This document shows, one piece after another, positions 7,721-15,645 of a DNA stretch of 26,894 nt (its first letter is position 1; the number at the start of each line of letters is the position of its first letter). The stretch comes from VFKU01 sp964411925. GTDB lineage: Bacteria; Hydrogenedentota; Hydrogenedentia; Hydrogenedentales; GCA-2746185. The stretch is from the NCBI GenBank assembly GCA_964411925.1, contig CAYPNI010000057.1:1-26894 (forward strand), read 5' to 3'. Position numbers and translations under genes: made by a program. The notes under the pieces were generated by a model, which was not told the origin of the DNA, did no database searches, and saw nothing but the letters and a program-made list of their open reading frames with translations.

Positions 7721-8503
7721 CTAGCAGCGTTCGAATCGAATTGCGAAGGCCATGGAGTCGGCGGAGACTTCGTCGGCGATGTTCTTGCTGGTGAAGAGAT
7801 CCAGGAGTTCCGGATCGAAATGCTTGCCGCGCTCCTCGGTGAGGTGTTCGAAGGCCTCCTCACGCGAGGCGACCGTGGCTCGGTACACGCGGGGACTCGT
7901 CATCGCGCAATAGACGTCGATGATTTTGACCACGCGGGCGAGCAACGGGATGCGATCGCCCTCGAGACCCTCGGGATAGCCGGTGCCGTCGAAGTTTTCG
8001 TGGTGGTGGCGGGCGATCGGCGCGACGAAACCAAGCCCGGGCACCGACGTGACGAGGTCGGCGCCGAACACGGTGTGCGCCTGCAACAGGCGCCATTCGT
8101 CGTAGCTGAGCAACGAGTGCTTGAGGAGCACGTCATTGGGCACGCGGAGTTTTCCGATATCGCGCAGCAGCGCGCCGCGCTCCAGCGCGATGCGGTCCGT
8201 GCCCGTCAGGCCGAGCTCGTCGGCGAAGCGGCCCGCGTGATCGAGCACGCGCATCGAACTGCCGGGATTGAACTGTTCGCGGCTGTCGATCGCATCGGCG
8301 AGCAGTTCGATCACGGCGATGTGGCGCGCGGCGAGATCCTCGACAGCACGCATCTCCTCGGCAGAAGCCCCGGCGCGCACGACGGCGTCAACGGCGTCCG
8401 GCAGATCCGATTTTGGTGAAATGCCGACGCAATGGATTGCGGGATCTTTGGCCGGATTTGAGTTCGGCGCGGACTGGCCCAGAATTCCGAGCTGCTTGAG
8501 CAT
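7721..8503 (-). CDS. HD-GYP domain protein with missing metal ligands
   Basis: This 260-residue soluble protein starts at ATG 8503 with GGGGGA five bases upstream; longer frames to 8770 have no support. Residues 1-50 are a variable region and about 55-240 an HD-GYP domain. H-H-H-E-N-F-D-G-T-G-Y-P (166-177), the downstream E-G-D-R-I-P-L-L-A-R and the C-terminal F-D-P-E-L are intact, and His143 is present. The HD motif itself reads R-D-I-G-K (Arg114), and the upstream G-H-S-x-R-V ligand motif reads G-S-S-M-R-V (Ser82). Canonical HD-GYP enzymes hydrolyse c-di-GMP through a metal cluster built on those histidines. This one may be catalytically weak or dead and act as a sensor or scaffold. It is divergent from a PilZ protein gene. 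Confidence 0.88.
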   Translation of the reverse strand: MLKQLGILGQSAPNSNPAKDPAIHCVGISPKSDLPDAVDAVVRAGASAEEMRAVEDLAARHIAVIELLADAIDSREQFNPGSSMRVLDHAGRFADELGLTGTDRIALERGALLRDIGKLRVPNDVLLKHSLLSYDEWRLLQAHTVFGADLVTSVPGLGFVAPIARHHHENFDGTGYPEGLEGDRIPLLARVVKIIDVYCAMTSPRVYRATVASREEAFEHLTEERGKHFDPELLDLFTSKNIADEVSADSMAFAIRFERC

Positions 8504-8578
8504 CGATTCCCCCGAATCCCCGCGCGGGCACGGCGTGAAGCGTACCCCGCCCGACTGTGCCGCGCATTGCTGATTGAA

Positions 8579-8607
8579 AGTGTAACAGCGGCGGCGCACA
8601 GAGGCAA
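8579..8607 (-). promoter_or_regulatory. Promoter of the HD-GYP gene
   Basis: On the minus strand TTGCCT (8607-8602) and TACACT (8584-8579) are 17 bases apart. The predicted leader is about 70 bases. The same TACACT hexamer occurs on the plus strand for the divergent gene. Confidence 0.5.
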
Positions 8608-8652
8608 TTCCGACCTGCGAAACGGCTGCGTAAGCCGCTGGCGTGCAGTGGC

Positions 8653-8683
8653 TTGGGGCCGAAAAAAACCGCCGTGGTACACT
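8653..8683 (+). promoter_or_regulatory. Possible promoter of the PilZ-LD-transpeptidase gene
   Basis: TACACT at 8678-8683 is a plausible -10 box and matches the divergent promoter's -10. The best -35 candidate, TTGGGG at 8653-8658, is 19 bases away, so the call is weak. Confidence 0.3.
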
Positions 8684-8727
8684 GTACTGGCGAACTTCCA
8701 ATTGCGAGCTGTGCCGGGGGAAATTCC

Positions 8728-10215
8728 GTGAGCGGGGCCGGTGGCGGCGCCGACCGCCGCACATCCACACGCGTCAACACGCACCAGCACGTGGTGTTTT
8801 CCGACCACCGCGCCATGGGCCCGTTGCGCACGGGCACTGCCGTTGACCGCAGCACGGGCGGACTGCGCATCGTGACAGCGTTCCCCGAGCCTGTCGGCTC
8901 GACGATTCAAATCGAACTGCAACATTCCGGGGGCGGCGCCGGCGTGACATTGCTCGAGGGGCGGGTGATGCACGTCGTTCCTGCGGAAAACGGACTCCAC
9001 GCGATGGGCATCCGGCTCGCCGCGAAGCAATTGCGGCCGCCGGCACCGACCAAAGTGGCCGGTGGATCGGCCGGTCCCGCGCGCGCTACCACGCGCCGCC
9101 TGGACGTGACGGTTGGCGAACCGGGCGACGGCGGCGGCGTGGGGGCGGCCACGCTTGAGAGCGAGCCGGTGAAATTTCGCCGCGTGAACGATCGCAGCCG
9201 GGCCGGGTCGTGGGCGGCGCTGCTGGCGATTCTGGCGCTGGTAGTGATTCTCGTGTTGCTCGTGCTCGAAGCGTTGAAGGAACAGCGTCGCAGCGCCGCG
9301 CGGATTGAGGGCGCGGGCGGGGCGGCGGGCCGGCGCGGCATGATCGACGCTATGGACGAAATGGATTTCGGCGGCACGGCGATGGCCGCGGTTTCCGGGA
9401 GTGCTCCGGTACGTGATGTCTCTTGGGAGCGGCGGCTCGCGGATGAACCGATAACGGCGACCTATGCGAGCGTTCGCGTGGCGGCGGACGGCGGCGTAGA
9501 GCTTGCGACGGCGAATGCTCAGGCGGCGGTCGAGTTCGGCGGCATATCGATCGACACGCCGACGCGGCCGCAGATCACGGCCGATCGATTTGCCGGGATG
9601 CTGGAGTATGCGAGTGGCGCGCACGCGCGCGGCGAGACGGGTCTCGCGCTCGCGACCGTGCGCCGCGCGCTGAATCAATCCGGCGGCATTTCGCCGGCCT
9701 GGCGCGACCTTGGGGAAGAGATGCTTGAATCGTTTCGTTCCGGCGCGCGCGATCGGAGCGGTGTGGGGATGAGCGCGGAACTAGCGCTGGATCGCGGCAC
9801 GACAGTCGATTCGCGGCCGGGCAAGTCCGGCGTGCGGATCGACGTGGACTCCAGCGCGCTGCTGATGCGCGTCTGGCGCGACGACGCAATCCTTGCGGAG
9901 TTCCCGATCGGGCTCGGCCGCGACGGGGCGACGCCGACGGGGACGTTTCGAATCGCCAACAAGGTGAGCGACCCGGCGTGGTATCCGGCGGATGGGCGCG
10001 TCGTGCCCGCGGGCGATCCGGGCAACCCGATCGGCGCGCGGTGGATGGGGCTGGCGTCCGGTGGCGCGCCGAACGGCATTGGCATACACCCAACGGCGCA
10101 GGCGGCGTCGATCGGGCAGAACGCGAGCCAGGGCTGCGTGCGCATGCGGCCGTCGGACGCGGAGACGCTGTATCGTCTCGCGCCGATCGGCACGCCCGTG
10201 CGGATTCACGAGTGA
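8728..10215 (+). CDS. PilZ - transmembrane - L,D-transpeptidase (YkuD) fusion protein
   Basis: This 495-residue protein starts at GTG 8728, with GGGGGA six bases upstream. Residues 8-100 look like a PilZ domain: R11-x3-R15 and D40-R-S42-T-G-G45 match RxxxR and DxSxxG, the c-di-GMP contact motifs. A linker leads to one strong TM helix (about 158-180), a helical region (about 275-330), and a C-terminal YkuD domain (about 350-495) with G-I-H454-P and S-Q-G-C470-V-R-M, the His and Cys of L,D-transpeptidases. A cytoplasmic PilZ and a periplasmic catalytic domain would let c-di-GMP influence 3-3 peptidoglycan cross-links or lipoprotein attachment. H-P replaces the usual H-G at the histidine. The coupling is inferred; the two domain readings are the observation. 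Confidence 0.82.
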   Translation: MSGAGGGADRRTSTRVNTHQHVVFSDHRAMGPLRTGTAVDRSTGGLRIVTAFPEPVGSTIQIELQHSGGGAGVTLLEGRVMHVVPAENGLHAMGIRLAAKQLRPPAPTKVAGGSAGPARATTRRLDVTVGEPGDGGGVGAATLESEPVKFRRVNDRSRAGSWAALLAILALVVILVLLVLEALKEQRRSAARIEGAGGAAGRRGMIDAMDEMDFGGTAMAAVSGSAPVRDVSWERRLADEPITATYASVRVAADGGVELATANAQAAVEFGGISIDTPTRPQITADRFAGMLEYASGAHARGETGLALATVRRALNQSGGISPAWRDLGEEMLESFRSGARDRSGVGMSAELALDRGTTVDSRPGKSGVRIDVDSSALLMRVWRDDAILAEFPIGLGRDGATPTGTFRIANKVSDPAWYPADGRVVPAGDPGNPIGARWMGLASGGAPNGIGIHPTAQAASIGQNASQGCVRMRPSDAETLYRLAPIGTPVRIHE

Positions 10216-10216
10216 G

Positions 10217-10245
10217 TTGTCCGCGGCCGGTCCCGGGGCTAGCAT
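10217..10245 (+). promoter_or_regulatory. Promoter of the yihY-recD2-phr operon, probably leaderless
   Basis: TTGTCC at 10217-10222 and TAGCAT at 10240-10245 are 17 bases apart. The start ATG at 10252 falls at the expected transcription start, and no Shine-Dalgarno sequence precedes it. The mRNA may therefore begin at or next to the start codon. Confidence 0.5.
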
Positions 10246-10251
10246 AGACGC

Positions 10252-11868
10252 ATGGTCACTCTTCGAAAGCGCGCAAGACTCGCCGTGCAGCGGTTCTACC
10301 GGTTCGCGACGCACGAGATCTGGCAGATCGGCACGCCTGGGGAGAAAGTCCCGCGCGGGCTGGTCATCAAGCAAATCCGTGTCGCGATTTTGCTGGGCAG
10401 CAAGCTTGTTGACGGCATGCACATGGTGCGCGCGGCTGCGCTGACGTTCGCCACGCTGCTTTCCATCGTGCCGTTTCTGGCGGTGTTGTTCTTCGTAATA
10501 CAGGAGTTCAATCTCAGCGACAACGTCTATGGGTTCGTGAAAGATCGGGTGGTCTCGGCGGCGGAGCGGATCGCCGGAGAGACCGGCACAGCGCGCGGCA
10601 AGGCGAGTAACGAAGACGCGGCAAGCGATTGGGACTTCGAAGCGCCGACCGACGGCGCGGTCGTGATCGATGAGGTGGGGGACGCCGCGCCGGTCGCGCC
10701 GCCAGCGGTCGAAGGCGGGGAATCGGCGGAATCCAAGGAGCTCCGACGCGAGATCATCGACCTCGTGTTCCAGGGCGTCACCGACCAGGATGGCACGACG
10801 CGCGACCCGGTCGAGGCGATCTCCAAGGCGGCGGATGAAATCGCCGACCTCGCGAACGAGGCGGCGCAAAACCGAACCGCAATGCTGACCTCGGGCGTCG
10901 TGCTGGTTTTCACGGCTGTGTTCGGACTGATGCGGAACATCGAGAACGCGTTCAACCGAACCTGGGGCGTCCGCCGCACGAAGTCGTGGTTTCGCGCGTT
11001 GACGGATTACGTGACTGTCCTGTTGTTGACGCCGTTTGTCGTTGCCGCGGTGATGGGCGCGCTGATCGCGGTGCGCAACGACGCCGTTTCCGAAGCGCTG
11101 GGACCGCTGTCGTTCGCGCTGGGACTGACGCAGCACGTACTCGTCGTGACGGTTTTCACGCTGCTTTACCGGTTCGTGCCGCATACGCGCGTGCAGTTCC
11201 GGTTCGCGCTGCTGGCGGGGCTGATCGCGGGAACGCTGTGGGTGTTGTTGTCCTGGGGTTACGTTCATTTCCAGTTCGGCCTCGCGCGATATGCCGTGAT
11301 TTTGTCCGCGTTTGCGCAGTTTCCGATGCTGTTGATGTGGGTCTACTTTAGTTGGGCGATCGTATTGCTCGGCTGCGAGATTGCGTACGCGTATCAAAAC
11401 GAGGCCACGTTTGCGCTCGAGCGTTACGCTGACGAGGCGAACTACGCCTACCGGGAGGCGGTGGGCCTGCGGGCGATGGTCGAAATCGGGTACCGCTTCG
11501 ATCGCGGCCTGCCCGGATTGACCGTCGAAGATGCCGCGCGCGAGTGGAACGTGCCCATGCGCCTCATCGCGGGCGATATCGAGTCCCTGGTCCTCGCGGG
11601 GCTGGTTGCGGCACGGGCGACCGAACCGATCGAGTACCAGCCGGCGCGGCCGCTCGAGCGCATCTCCACGCGCGACATCATCCACACGCTGCGGCGCTCG
11701 GGGACGGAGCCGTCGAGATTCCGCGAAGACCCGCGGTTCCGCAAGATGTTCGACGAACTCGAGCGGGCGACAGGCGATTTCGCGGGCGCGACGCTTGCCG
11801 ATCTCGTCGAGGGGCACGCCGCGGCGCTGGAAACGTCCAGCGAACCCGCCCGGTCGCGGAATGGCTGA
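10252..11868 (+). CDS. YihY/BrkB-family membrane protein with acidic insert and winged-helix tail
   Basis: This 538-residue inner-membrane protein has the YihY/BrkB hallmark G-M-H-M-V-R-A-A-A-L-T-F-A-T-L-L-S-I-V-P at about 55-75, then further TM helices near 212-228, 250-275, 290-308, 316-338 and 350-378. Between the first and second TM, residues 110-165 form an acidic, Ala/Glu/Asp-rich low-complexity insert that is absent from short family members. After the last TM, about 400-465 reads like a winged helix (L-T-V-E-D-A-A-R-E-W-N-V-P, then L-V-L-A-G-L-V), as in some longer family members. The family was once called ribonuclease BN, but that activity belongs to RNase Z. The molecular role is unknown; envelope or transport functions have been suggested. 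It overlaps the helicase gene by 8 bases. Confidence 0.88.
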   Translation: MVTLRKRARLAVQRFYRFATHEIWQIGTPGEKVPRGLVIKQIRVAILLGSKLVDGMHMVRAAALTFATLLSIVPFLAVLFFVIQEFNLSDNVYGFVKDRVVSAAERIAGETGTARGKASNEDAASDWDFEAPTDGAVVIDEVGDAAPVAPPAVEGGESAESKELRREIIDLVFQGVTDQDGTTRDPVEAISKAADEIADLANEAAQNRTAMLTSGVVLVFTAVFGLMRNIENAFNRTWGVRRTKSWFRALTDYVTVLLLTPFVVAAVMGALIAVRNDAVSEALGPLSFALGLTQHVLVVTVFTLLYRFVPHTRVQFRFALLAGLIAGTLWVLLSWGYVHFQFGLARYAVILSAFAQFPMLLMWVYFSWAIVLLGCEIAYAYQNEATFALERYADEANYAYREAVGLRAMVEIGYRFDRGLPGLTVEDAAREWNVPMRLIAGDIESLVLAGLVAARATEPIEYQPARPLERISTRDIIHTLRRSGTEPSRFREDPRFRKMFDELERATGDFAGATLADLVEGHAAALETSSEPARSRNG

Positions 11869-14026
11869 CCTGCCAGGCTCGCCCGCGCTTCCCGGCACCG
11901 AGCCGGTGACGGTGGAGGGCGTGGTCGAGCGGATCGTATTCGAAAGCGAGGAGAGCGGGTTTTTCGTTGCGCGGCTGCGGGTGCCCGATTCGGCACACCT
12001 GGTGACGTTCGTGGGCAACCTGATGGCGGTTTCTCCGGGCGAGACCGTTCGCCTGCGCGGGCATTGGGTGGACGACAAGAAATTCGGCCGGCAACTGCGC
12101 ACGGAAACCTGGGAAACACTCCGGCCGACCTCGATCGAGGGCATCGAAAAGTACCTCGGGTCGGGACTGATCCACGGCATCGGCCCGGCCTATGCGAAGC
12201 GGCTGATCGCGGCGTTTGGCGTGGACACGCTGACGGTCATCGACGAACACCCGGAACGGCTGCGCGAAGTCGAAGGCATCGGACGCAAGCGCGCGGAGCA
12301 AATCCGGGAGGCGTGGTCGGAGCAGAAGAGCGTCCGCGCGATCATGGTGTTCCTGCAGGGCCACGGCATCAGCCCCGGGCAGGCCGTGCGGATCTACAAG
12401 CGCTATGGCGACGCCGCGGTCGCGGTGCTGCGCGACAACCCGTACAAACTCGCGGAGGAAATTACGGGGATCGGGTTCATCGGGGCGGACAAAATCGCGG
12501 GGCGGCTGGGAATCGAGAAGGATTCGCCGAAACGGCTGAAGGCGGGGCTTCATTTCACACTGCAAGAGGCCGCGGGCGAGGGACATGTGTTCCTGCCGAA
12601 GGGCGAGCTGATCGAACACGCGGAAAAGTTGCTCGGCGCGGAACGGGCAGCGCTCGACGAGGCGCTGCTGGAGCTGGAAGCGGTGAAGCAGGTCGCCATC
12701 CACGGCGACGCGTGTTACCTGGCTGAGCTGAACCAGGCCGAGGCCGGATGCGACCATCATTTGAAGCGGCTGATCGCGGCGGCCAAGACCGACGTTTCAA
12801 TTGACGCCGAAAAGGCGTTGAAGTGGATCGAGGCCAAGCAGCACATCGAGTTGTCCGCGGAACAGGCGGATGCGATCCGCGGGGCGGTGGATGCGCCGGT
12901 GCTTGTGGTGACGGGCGGGCCGGGCACGGGCAAGACGACGCTGGTGAAAGGCCTGATCGCGATGTTCGAGGCGAAAGGCCTGCGTGTGCTGCTCGCCGCG
13001 CCGACGGGCCGCGCAGCCAAGCGCATGGAGTCGGCGACCGGGCGCGAGGCGAAGACGATCCACCGGCTGCTCGAGTTCAGCCCGAAGAAAGGCGGGTTCA
13101 CGCGCAGCGAGTACGACCCGCTGCACGCGGACGTGACGATCATCGACGAGACGTCGATGGTGGACGTATACCTCATGCACGCGCTTCTCCGCGCGTTGCC
13201 GTCCTCGTGCCGCCTGGTGCTCGTGGGCGACGTGGATCAGTTGCCGTCCGTTGGGCCGGGAAACGTGCTGCTGGACATCATCGCGTCGAATACCGTGAGC
13301 ACGGTGCGGTTGCAGACCGTGTTCCGGCAGGCCGAAGAGAGCGGCATCATCCGCAATGCGCACCGGATCAACCGTGGGCTCTACCCGGAATTCAATGCGG
13401 ACGATTTCTTCTTTGTCGAGCGGACCGACCCGGAGCGTGCGCTGGCGACGGTGATCGAGGTCGTGACGAAGCGCATGCCTGACCGGTTCGGGCTGGATCC
13501 GATGCGGGACATTCAGGTGCTCTCGCCGATGCACCGCGGCGCGCTGGGGGTCGCCAACCTCAACGAGTCGTTGCAGGCGGCGCTGAATCCCGACGGCCGC
13601 GCGGCGTCGCGCAAGAACTTCCGAGAGGGCGACCGCGTGATCCAGTTGCGCAACAACTACGAACTGGACGTATTCAACGGCGACATGGGCCGCGTGTCCG
13701 ACATCGACGAAGAGTCGTCTACGGTGCGCGTGGAGTTCGACGGGCGTCCCGTGGCGTACGGGTTTGACGAACTGGACGAGCTGGGGCTGGCCTACGCGAT
13801 CACGGTGCACAAGTCGCAGGGCAGCGAGTATCCCGCCGTAATCCTGCCGATGATCCCGCAGCATTTCATGCTGTTGCAACGCAACGTGTTCTATACCGCC
13901 GCGACTCGAGCGAAGAAGCTCGTGGTCATTGTGGGTGACCCGAAGGCGTTGCGCCGCGCGATTGGCAATACGACGGTAACGCGGCGGCACACGCGGCTGG
14001 CCGAGCGTTTGCGGAATGAAGCGTGA
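11861..14026 (+). CDS. recD2: RecD2-like superfamily 1 DNA helicase
   Basis: This 721-residue protein has the normal length for RecD2, the 5'-3' helicase of bacteria lacking or supplementing RecBC. An N-terminal OB-like region (15-85) leads to a helix-hairpin-helix segment (about 100-215, with I-H-G-I-G-P-A-Y-A and V-E-G-I-G-R-K-R-A). The motor has Walker A G-G-P-G-T-G-K-T-T at 352-360, motif Ia P-T-G-R-A-A-K-R-M, Walker B I-I-D-E-T-S-M-V-D near 427-435, motif III G-D-V-D-Q-L-P-S-V-G, motif IV L-Q-T-V-F-R-Q, motif V T-V-H-K-S-Q-G-S-E and motif VI Y-T-A-A-T-R-A-K. ATG 11861 is chosen because upstream codons overlap yihY heavily. It probably works in DNA repair; the photolyase gene overlaps its stop by 4 bases (GTGA). 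Confidence 0.93.
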   Translation: MADLPGSPALPGTEPVTVEGVVERIVFESEESGFFVARLRVPDSAHLVTFVGNLMAVSPGETVRLRGHWVDDKKFGRQLRTETWETLRPTSIEGIEKYLGSGLIHGIGPAYAKRLIAAFGVDTLTVIDEHPERLREVEGIGRKRAEQIREAWSEQKSVRAIMVFLQGHGISPGQAVRIYKRYGDAAVAVLRDNPYKLAEEITGIGFIGADKIAGRLGIEKDSPKRLKAGLHFTLQEAAGEGHVFLPKGELIEHAEKLLGAERAALDEALLELEAVKQVAIHGDACYLAELNQAEAGCDHHLKRLIAAAKTDVSIDAEKALKWIEAKQHIELSAEQADAIRGAVDAPVLVVTGGPGTGKTTLVKGLIAMFEAKGLRVLLAAPTGRAAKRMESATGREAKTIHRLLEFSPKKGGFTRSEYDPLHADVTIIDETSMVDVYLMHALLRALPSSCRLVLVGDVDQLPSVGPGNVLLDIIASNTVSTVRLQTVFRQAEESGIIRNAHRINRGLYPEFNADDFFFVERTDPERALATVIEVVTKRMPDRFGLDPMRDIQVLSPMHRGALGVANLNESLQAALNPDGRAASRKNFREGDRVIQLRNNYELDVFNGDMGRVSDIDEESSTVRVEFDGRPVAYGFDELDELGLAYAITVHKSQGSEYPAVILPMIPQHFMLLQRNVFYTAATRAKKLVVIVGDPKALRRAIGNTTVTRRHTRLAERLRNEA

Positions 14027-15459
14027 CGGGAGCCGCGCGCGAGACAACGATCGTATGGTTCCGCGAGGACTTCCGGCTCGCGGACAATCCCGCGCTGCTC
14101 GCGGCGGCGGCTCGGGGCGTCGTATTGCCGGTATACCTGTGGGATCCCGAGGCGCGGGGCGCGTGGGCGCCCGGGGGAGCTAGCCGGGTCTGGCTGCATG
14201 CGTCGCTCACGGCGCTCGACAAATCGTTGCGAGCGTTGCGGTCGCGCTTGATTGTTCGCACCGGCCCGGTAGAAGAAACGTTGAGGTCGCTCGCTGCGGA
14301 AAGCGGCGCGACGGGCGTCCATTGGAACCGGCGCTACGCTCCGGAATCGGTCGAGCAGGACAAGACCGTGAAAGCGGCTTTGTCCCGAGAGGGGCTGCGG
14401 ATCGAGTCCTTCAAGGGCGCGCTGTTGTTTGAACCGTGGGAAGTCCACACGAAGGGCGGGGACCCCTATAAGGTGTTTACGCCGTTCTGGAAGACTTGCC
14501 GGGGGCGTTTGGACCCCGGCGAGCCCTTGCCCGCGCCGGCGTCGCTTCTGTCGCCGGAGACGTGGCCGGAATCGGAACCGATCAATAGTCTCGAACTGCT
14601 CCCGACGATCCCGTGGGATCGCGGCATTCGAGACCATTGGATGCCGGGTGAGCAGGCTGCGCGCGACCGTCTCCACGAATTTCTGGATCAATCTGCGATC
14701 GAGTATGCGCAGAAGCGCGATGAACCCGCATTGGACGGCACGTCGCTCCTGTCGCCCCACCTTCACTTTGGCGAAATCAGTCCGCGGACGATTTGGCATG
14801 AAACGCAACGTGCCCATCCGCGGGGGAATGGCGCGGAGACGTTTTTGCGCGAACTAGGCTGGCGCGAGTTCGCGCACCATGTCCTGTTTCACTTCCCACA
14901 GACGGCTTCGGAGCCGTTGCGTCCGGAGTTCCGGCAATTTGCCTGGGAAGAAAACGCCGCCGCGCTCCGCGCGTGGCAACGCGGCGGGACCGGATACCCC
15001 ATCGTCGATGCCGGGATGCGCCAGCTCTGGCGGATAGGATGGATGCACAACCGTGTGCGGATGATCGTCGCCTCATTTCTTGTGAAGGACTTGCGCGTCA
15101 ATTGGATCGAAGGCGCGCGCTGGTTCTGGGACACGCTGGTCGACGCCGACCTCGCGAACAACACCATGGGCTGGCAATGGACGGCAGGCTGTGGCGCGGA
15201 CGCGGCACCGTACTTCCGCGTGTTCAATCCGGTGCTGCAGGGCGAAAAATTCGATCCGGAGGGCGCATACGTGCGCCAGTGGGTGCCGGAGTTGTCAACG
15301 CTGCCCGCTAAGTGGATTCATCGGCCGTGGGCAGCGCCGGCCGACGTGCTGGACAAGGCAGACATCACGCTGGGCGAGACGTATCCCTTGCCGATGGTCG
15401 ATCACGCCGAGGCCCGCGCGGCGGCGCTGGCGGCGTTTGAGAAGGTTAAGGGGAAGTGA
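14023..15459 (+). CDS. phr: Class I DNA photolyase / cryptochrome family
   Basis: This 478-residue flavoprotein starts at GTG 14023 inside the GTGA overlap with recD2. The antenna-binding domain begins I-V-W-F-R-E-D-F-R-L-A-D-N-P-A-L and has H-W-N-R-R-Y-A-P near 106. The FAD-binding domain has W-R-E-F-A-H-H, G-T-G-Y-P-I-V-D-A-G-M-R-Q-L, W-M-H-N-R-V-R-M and D-A-D-L-A-N-N-T-M-G-W-Q-W. The following A-G-C-G-A-D-A-A-P-Y-F-R-V-F-N-P stretch is typical of bacterial CPD photolyases. It should reverse UV-induced cyclobutane dimers using blue light. Co-transcription with a RecD2-like helicase suggests a DNA-repair operon. The antenna cofactor cannot be told by eye, and a cryptochrome-type role is not excluded. 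Confidence 0.93.
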   Translation: MTGAARETTIVWFREDFRLADNPALLAAAARGVVLPVYLWDPEARGAWAPGGASRVWLHASLTALDKSLRALRSRLIVRTGPVEETLRSLAAESGATGVHWNRRYAPESVEQDKTVKAALSREGLRIESFKGALLFEPWEVHTKGGDPYKVFTPFWKTCRGRLDPGEPLPAPASLLSPETWPESEPINSLELLPTIPWDRGIRDHWMPGEQAARDRLHEFLDQSAIEYAQKRDEPALDGTSLLSPHLHFGEISPRTIWHETQRAHPRGNGAETFLRELGWREFAHHVLFHFPQTASEPLRPEFRQFAWEENAAALRAWQRGGTGYPIVDAGMRQLWRIGWMHNRVRMIVASFLVKDLRVNWIEGARWFWDTLVDADLANNTMGWQWTAGCGADAAPYFRVFNPVLQGEKFDPEGAYVRQWVPELSTLPAKWIHRPWAAPADVLDKADITLGETYPLPMVDHAEARAAALAAFEKVKGK

Positions 15460-15490
15460 ACTCGCGTCGGCCCACGCTCTCAGTTGAAGA

Positions 15491-15526
15491 GATTGCTTCG
15501 TCGCAAACCCCGCTCCTCGCAATGAC
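15491..15526 (+). repeat. Dispersed repeat family A, copy 3
   Basis: This is a 36-base core copy, one mismatch from each tandem copy at 7509 and 7560. It starts 32 bases after the photolyase stop and is directly followed by the palindrome at 15532-15606. Confidence 0.85.
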
Positions 15527-15531
15527 GCCGG

Positions 15532-15606
15532 GTGGGAGGGCGAGCGAACTCGCGAGCCGAGGTTTCCGGCACGGCCGCCGGCTCGCGAGTACGCTCGCCC
15601 TCCCAC
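15532..15606. repeat. Long palindrome: 28-bp arms, one mismatch, 19-base loop
   Basis: Left arm 15532-15559 and right arm 15579-15606 are reverse complements except for one A/A opposition at 15547. The arms begin GTGGGAGGGCGAGCG. It lies between the convergent photolyase and DUF418 genes, so it could end transcription from both sides by structure, although no T-run follows on either strand. Its length and the adjacent family A repeat point to a mobile palindromic repeat (REP/MITE-like) rather than an ordinary terminator. Confidence 0.85.
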
Positions 15607-15645
15607 GTGTACGTTTTGCGGAGTTATCACCTCCGCACTCAGAAG

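Noticed and set aside
7655..8419. 254-codon plus-strand frame
   Set aside because: It is antisense to the HD-GYP gene, has no recognisable domain and crosses the repeat-bearing gap.
9781..12180. 799-codon minus-strand frame
   Set aside because: It lies opposite the L,D-transpeptidase, YihY and RecD2 genes, which carry clear motifs; its translation is low-complexity Arg/His/Asp.
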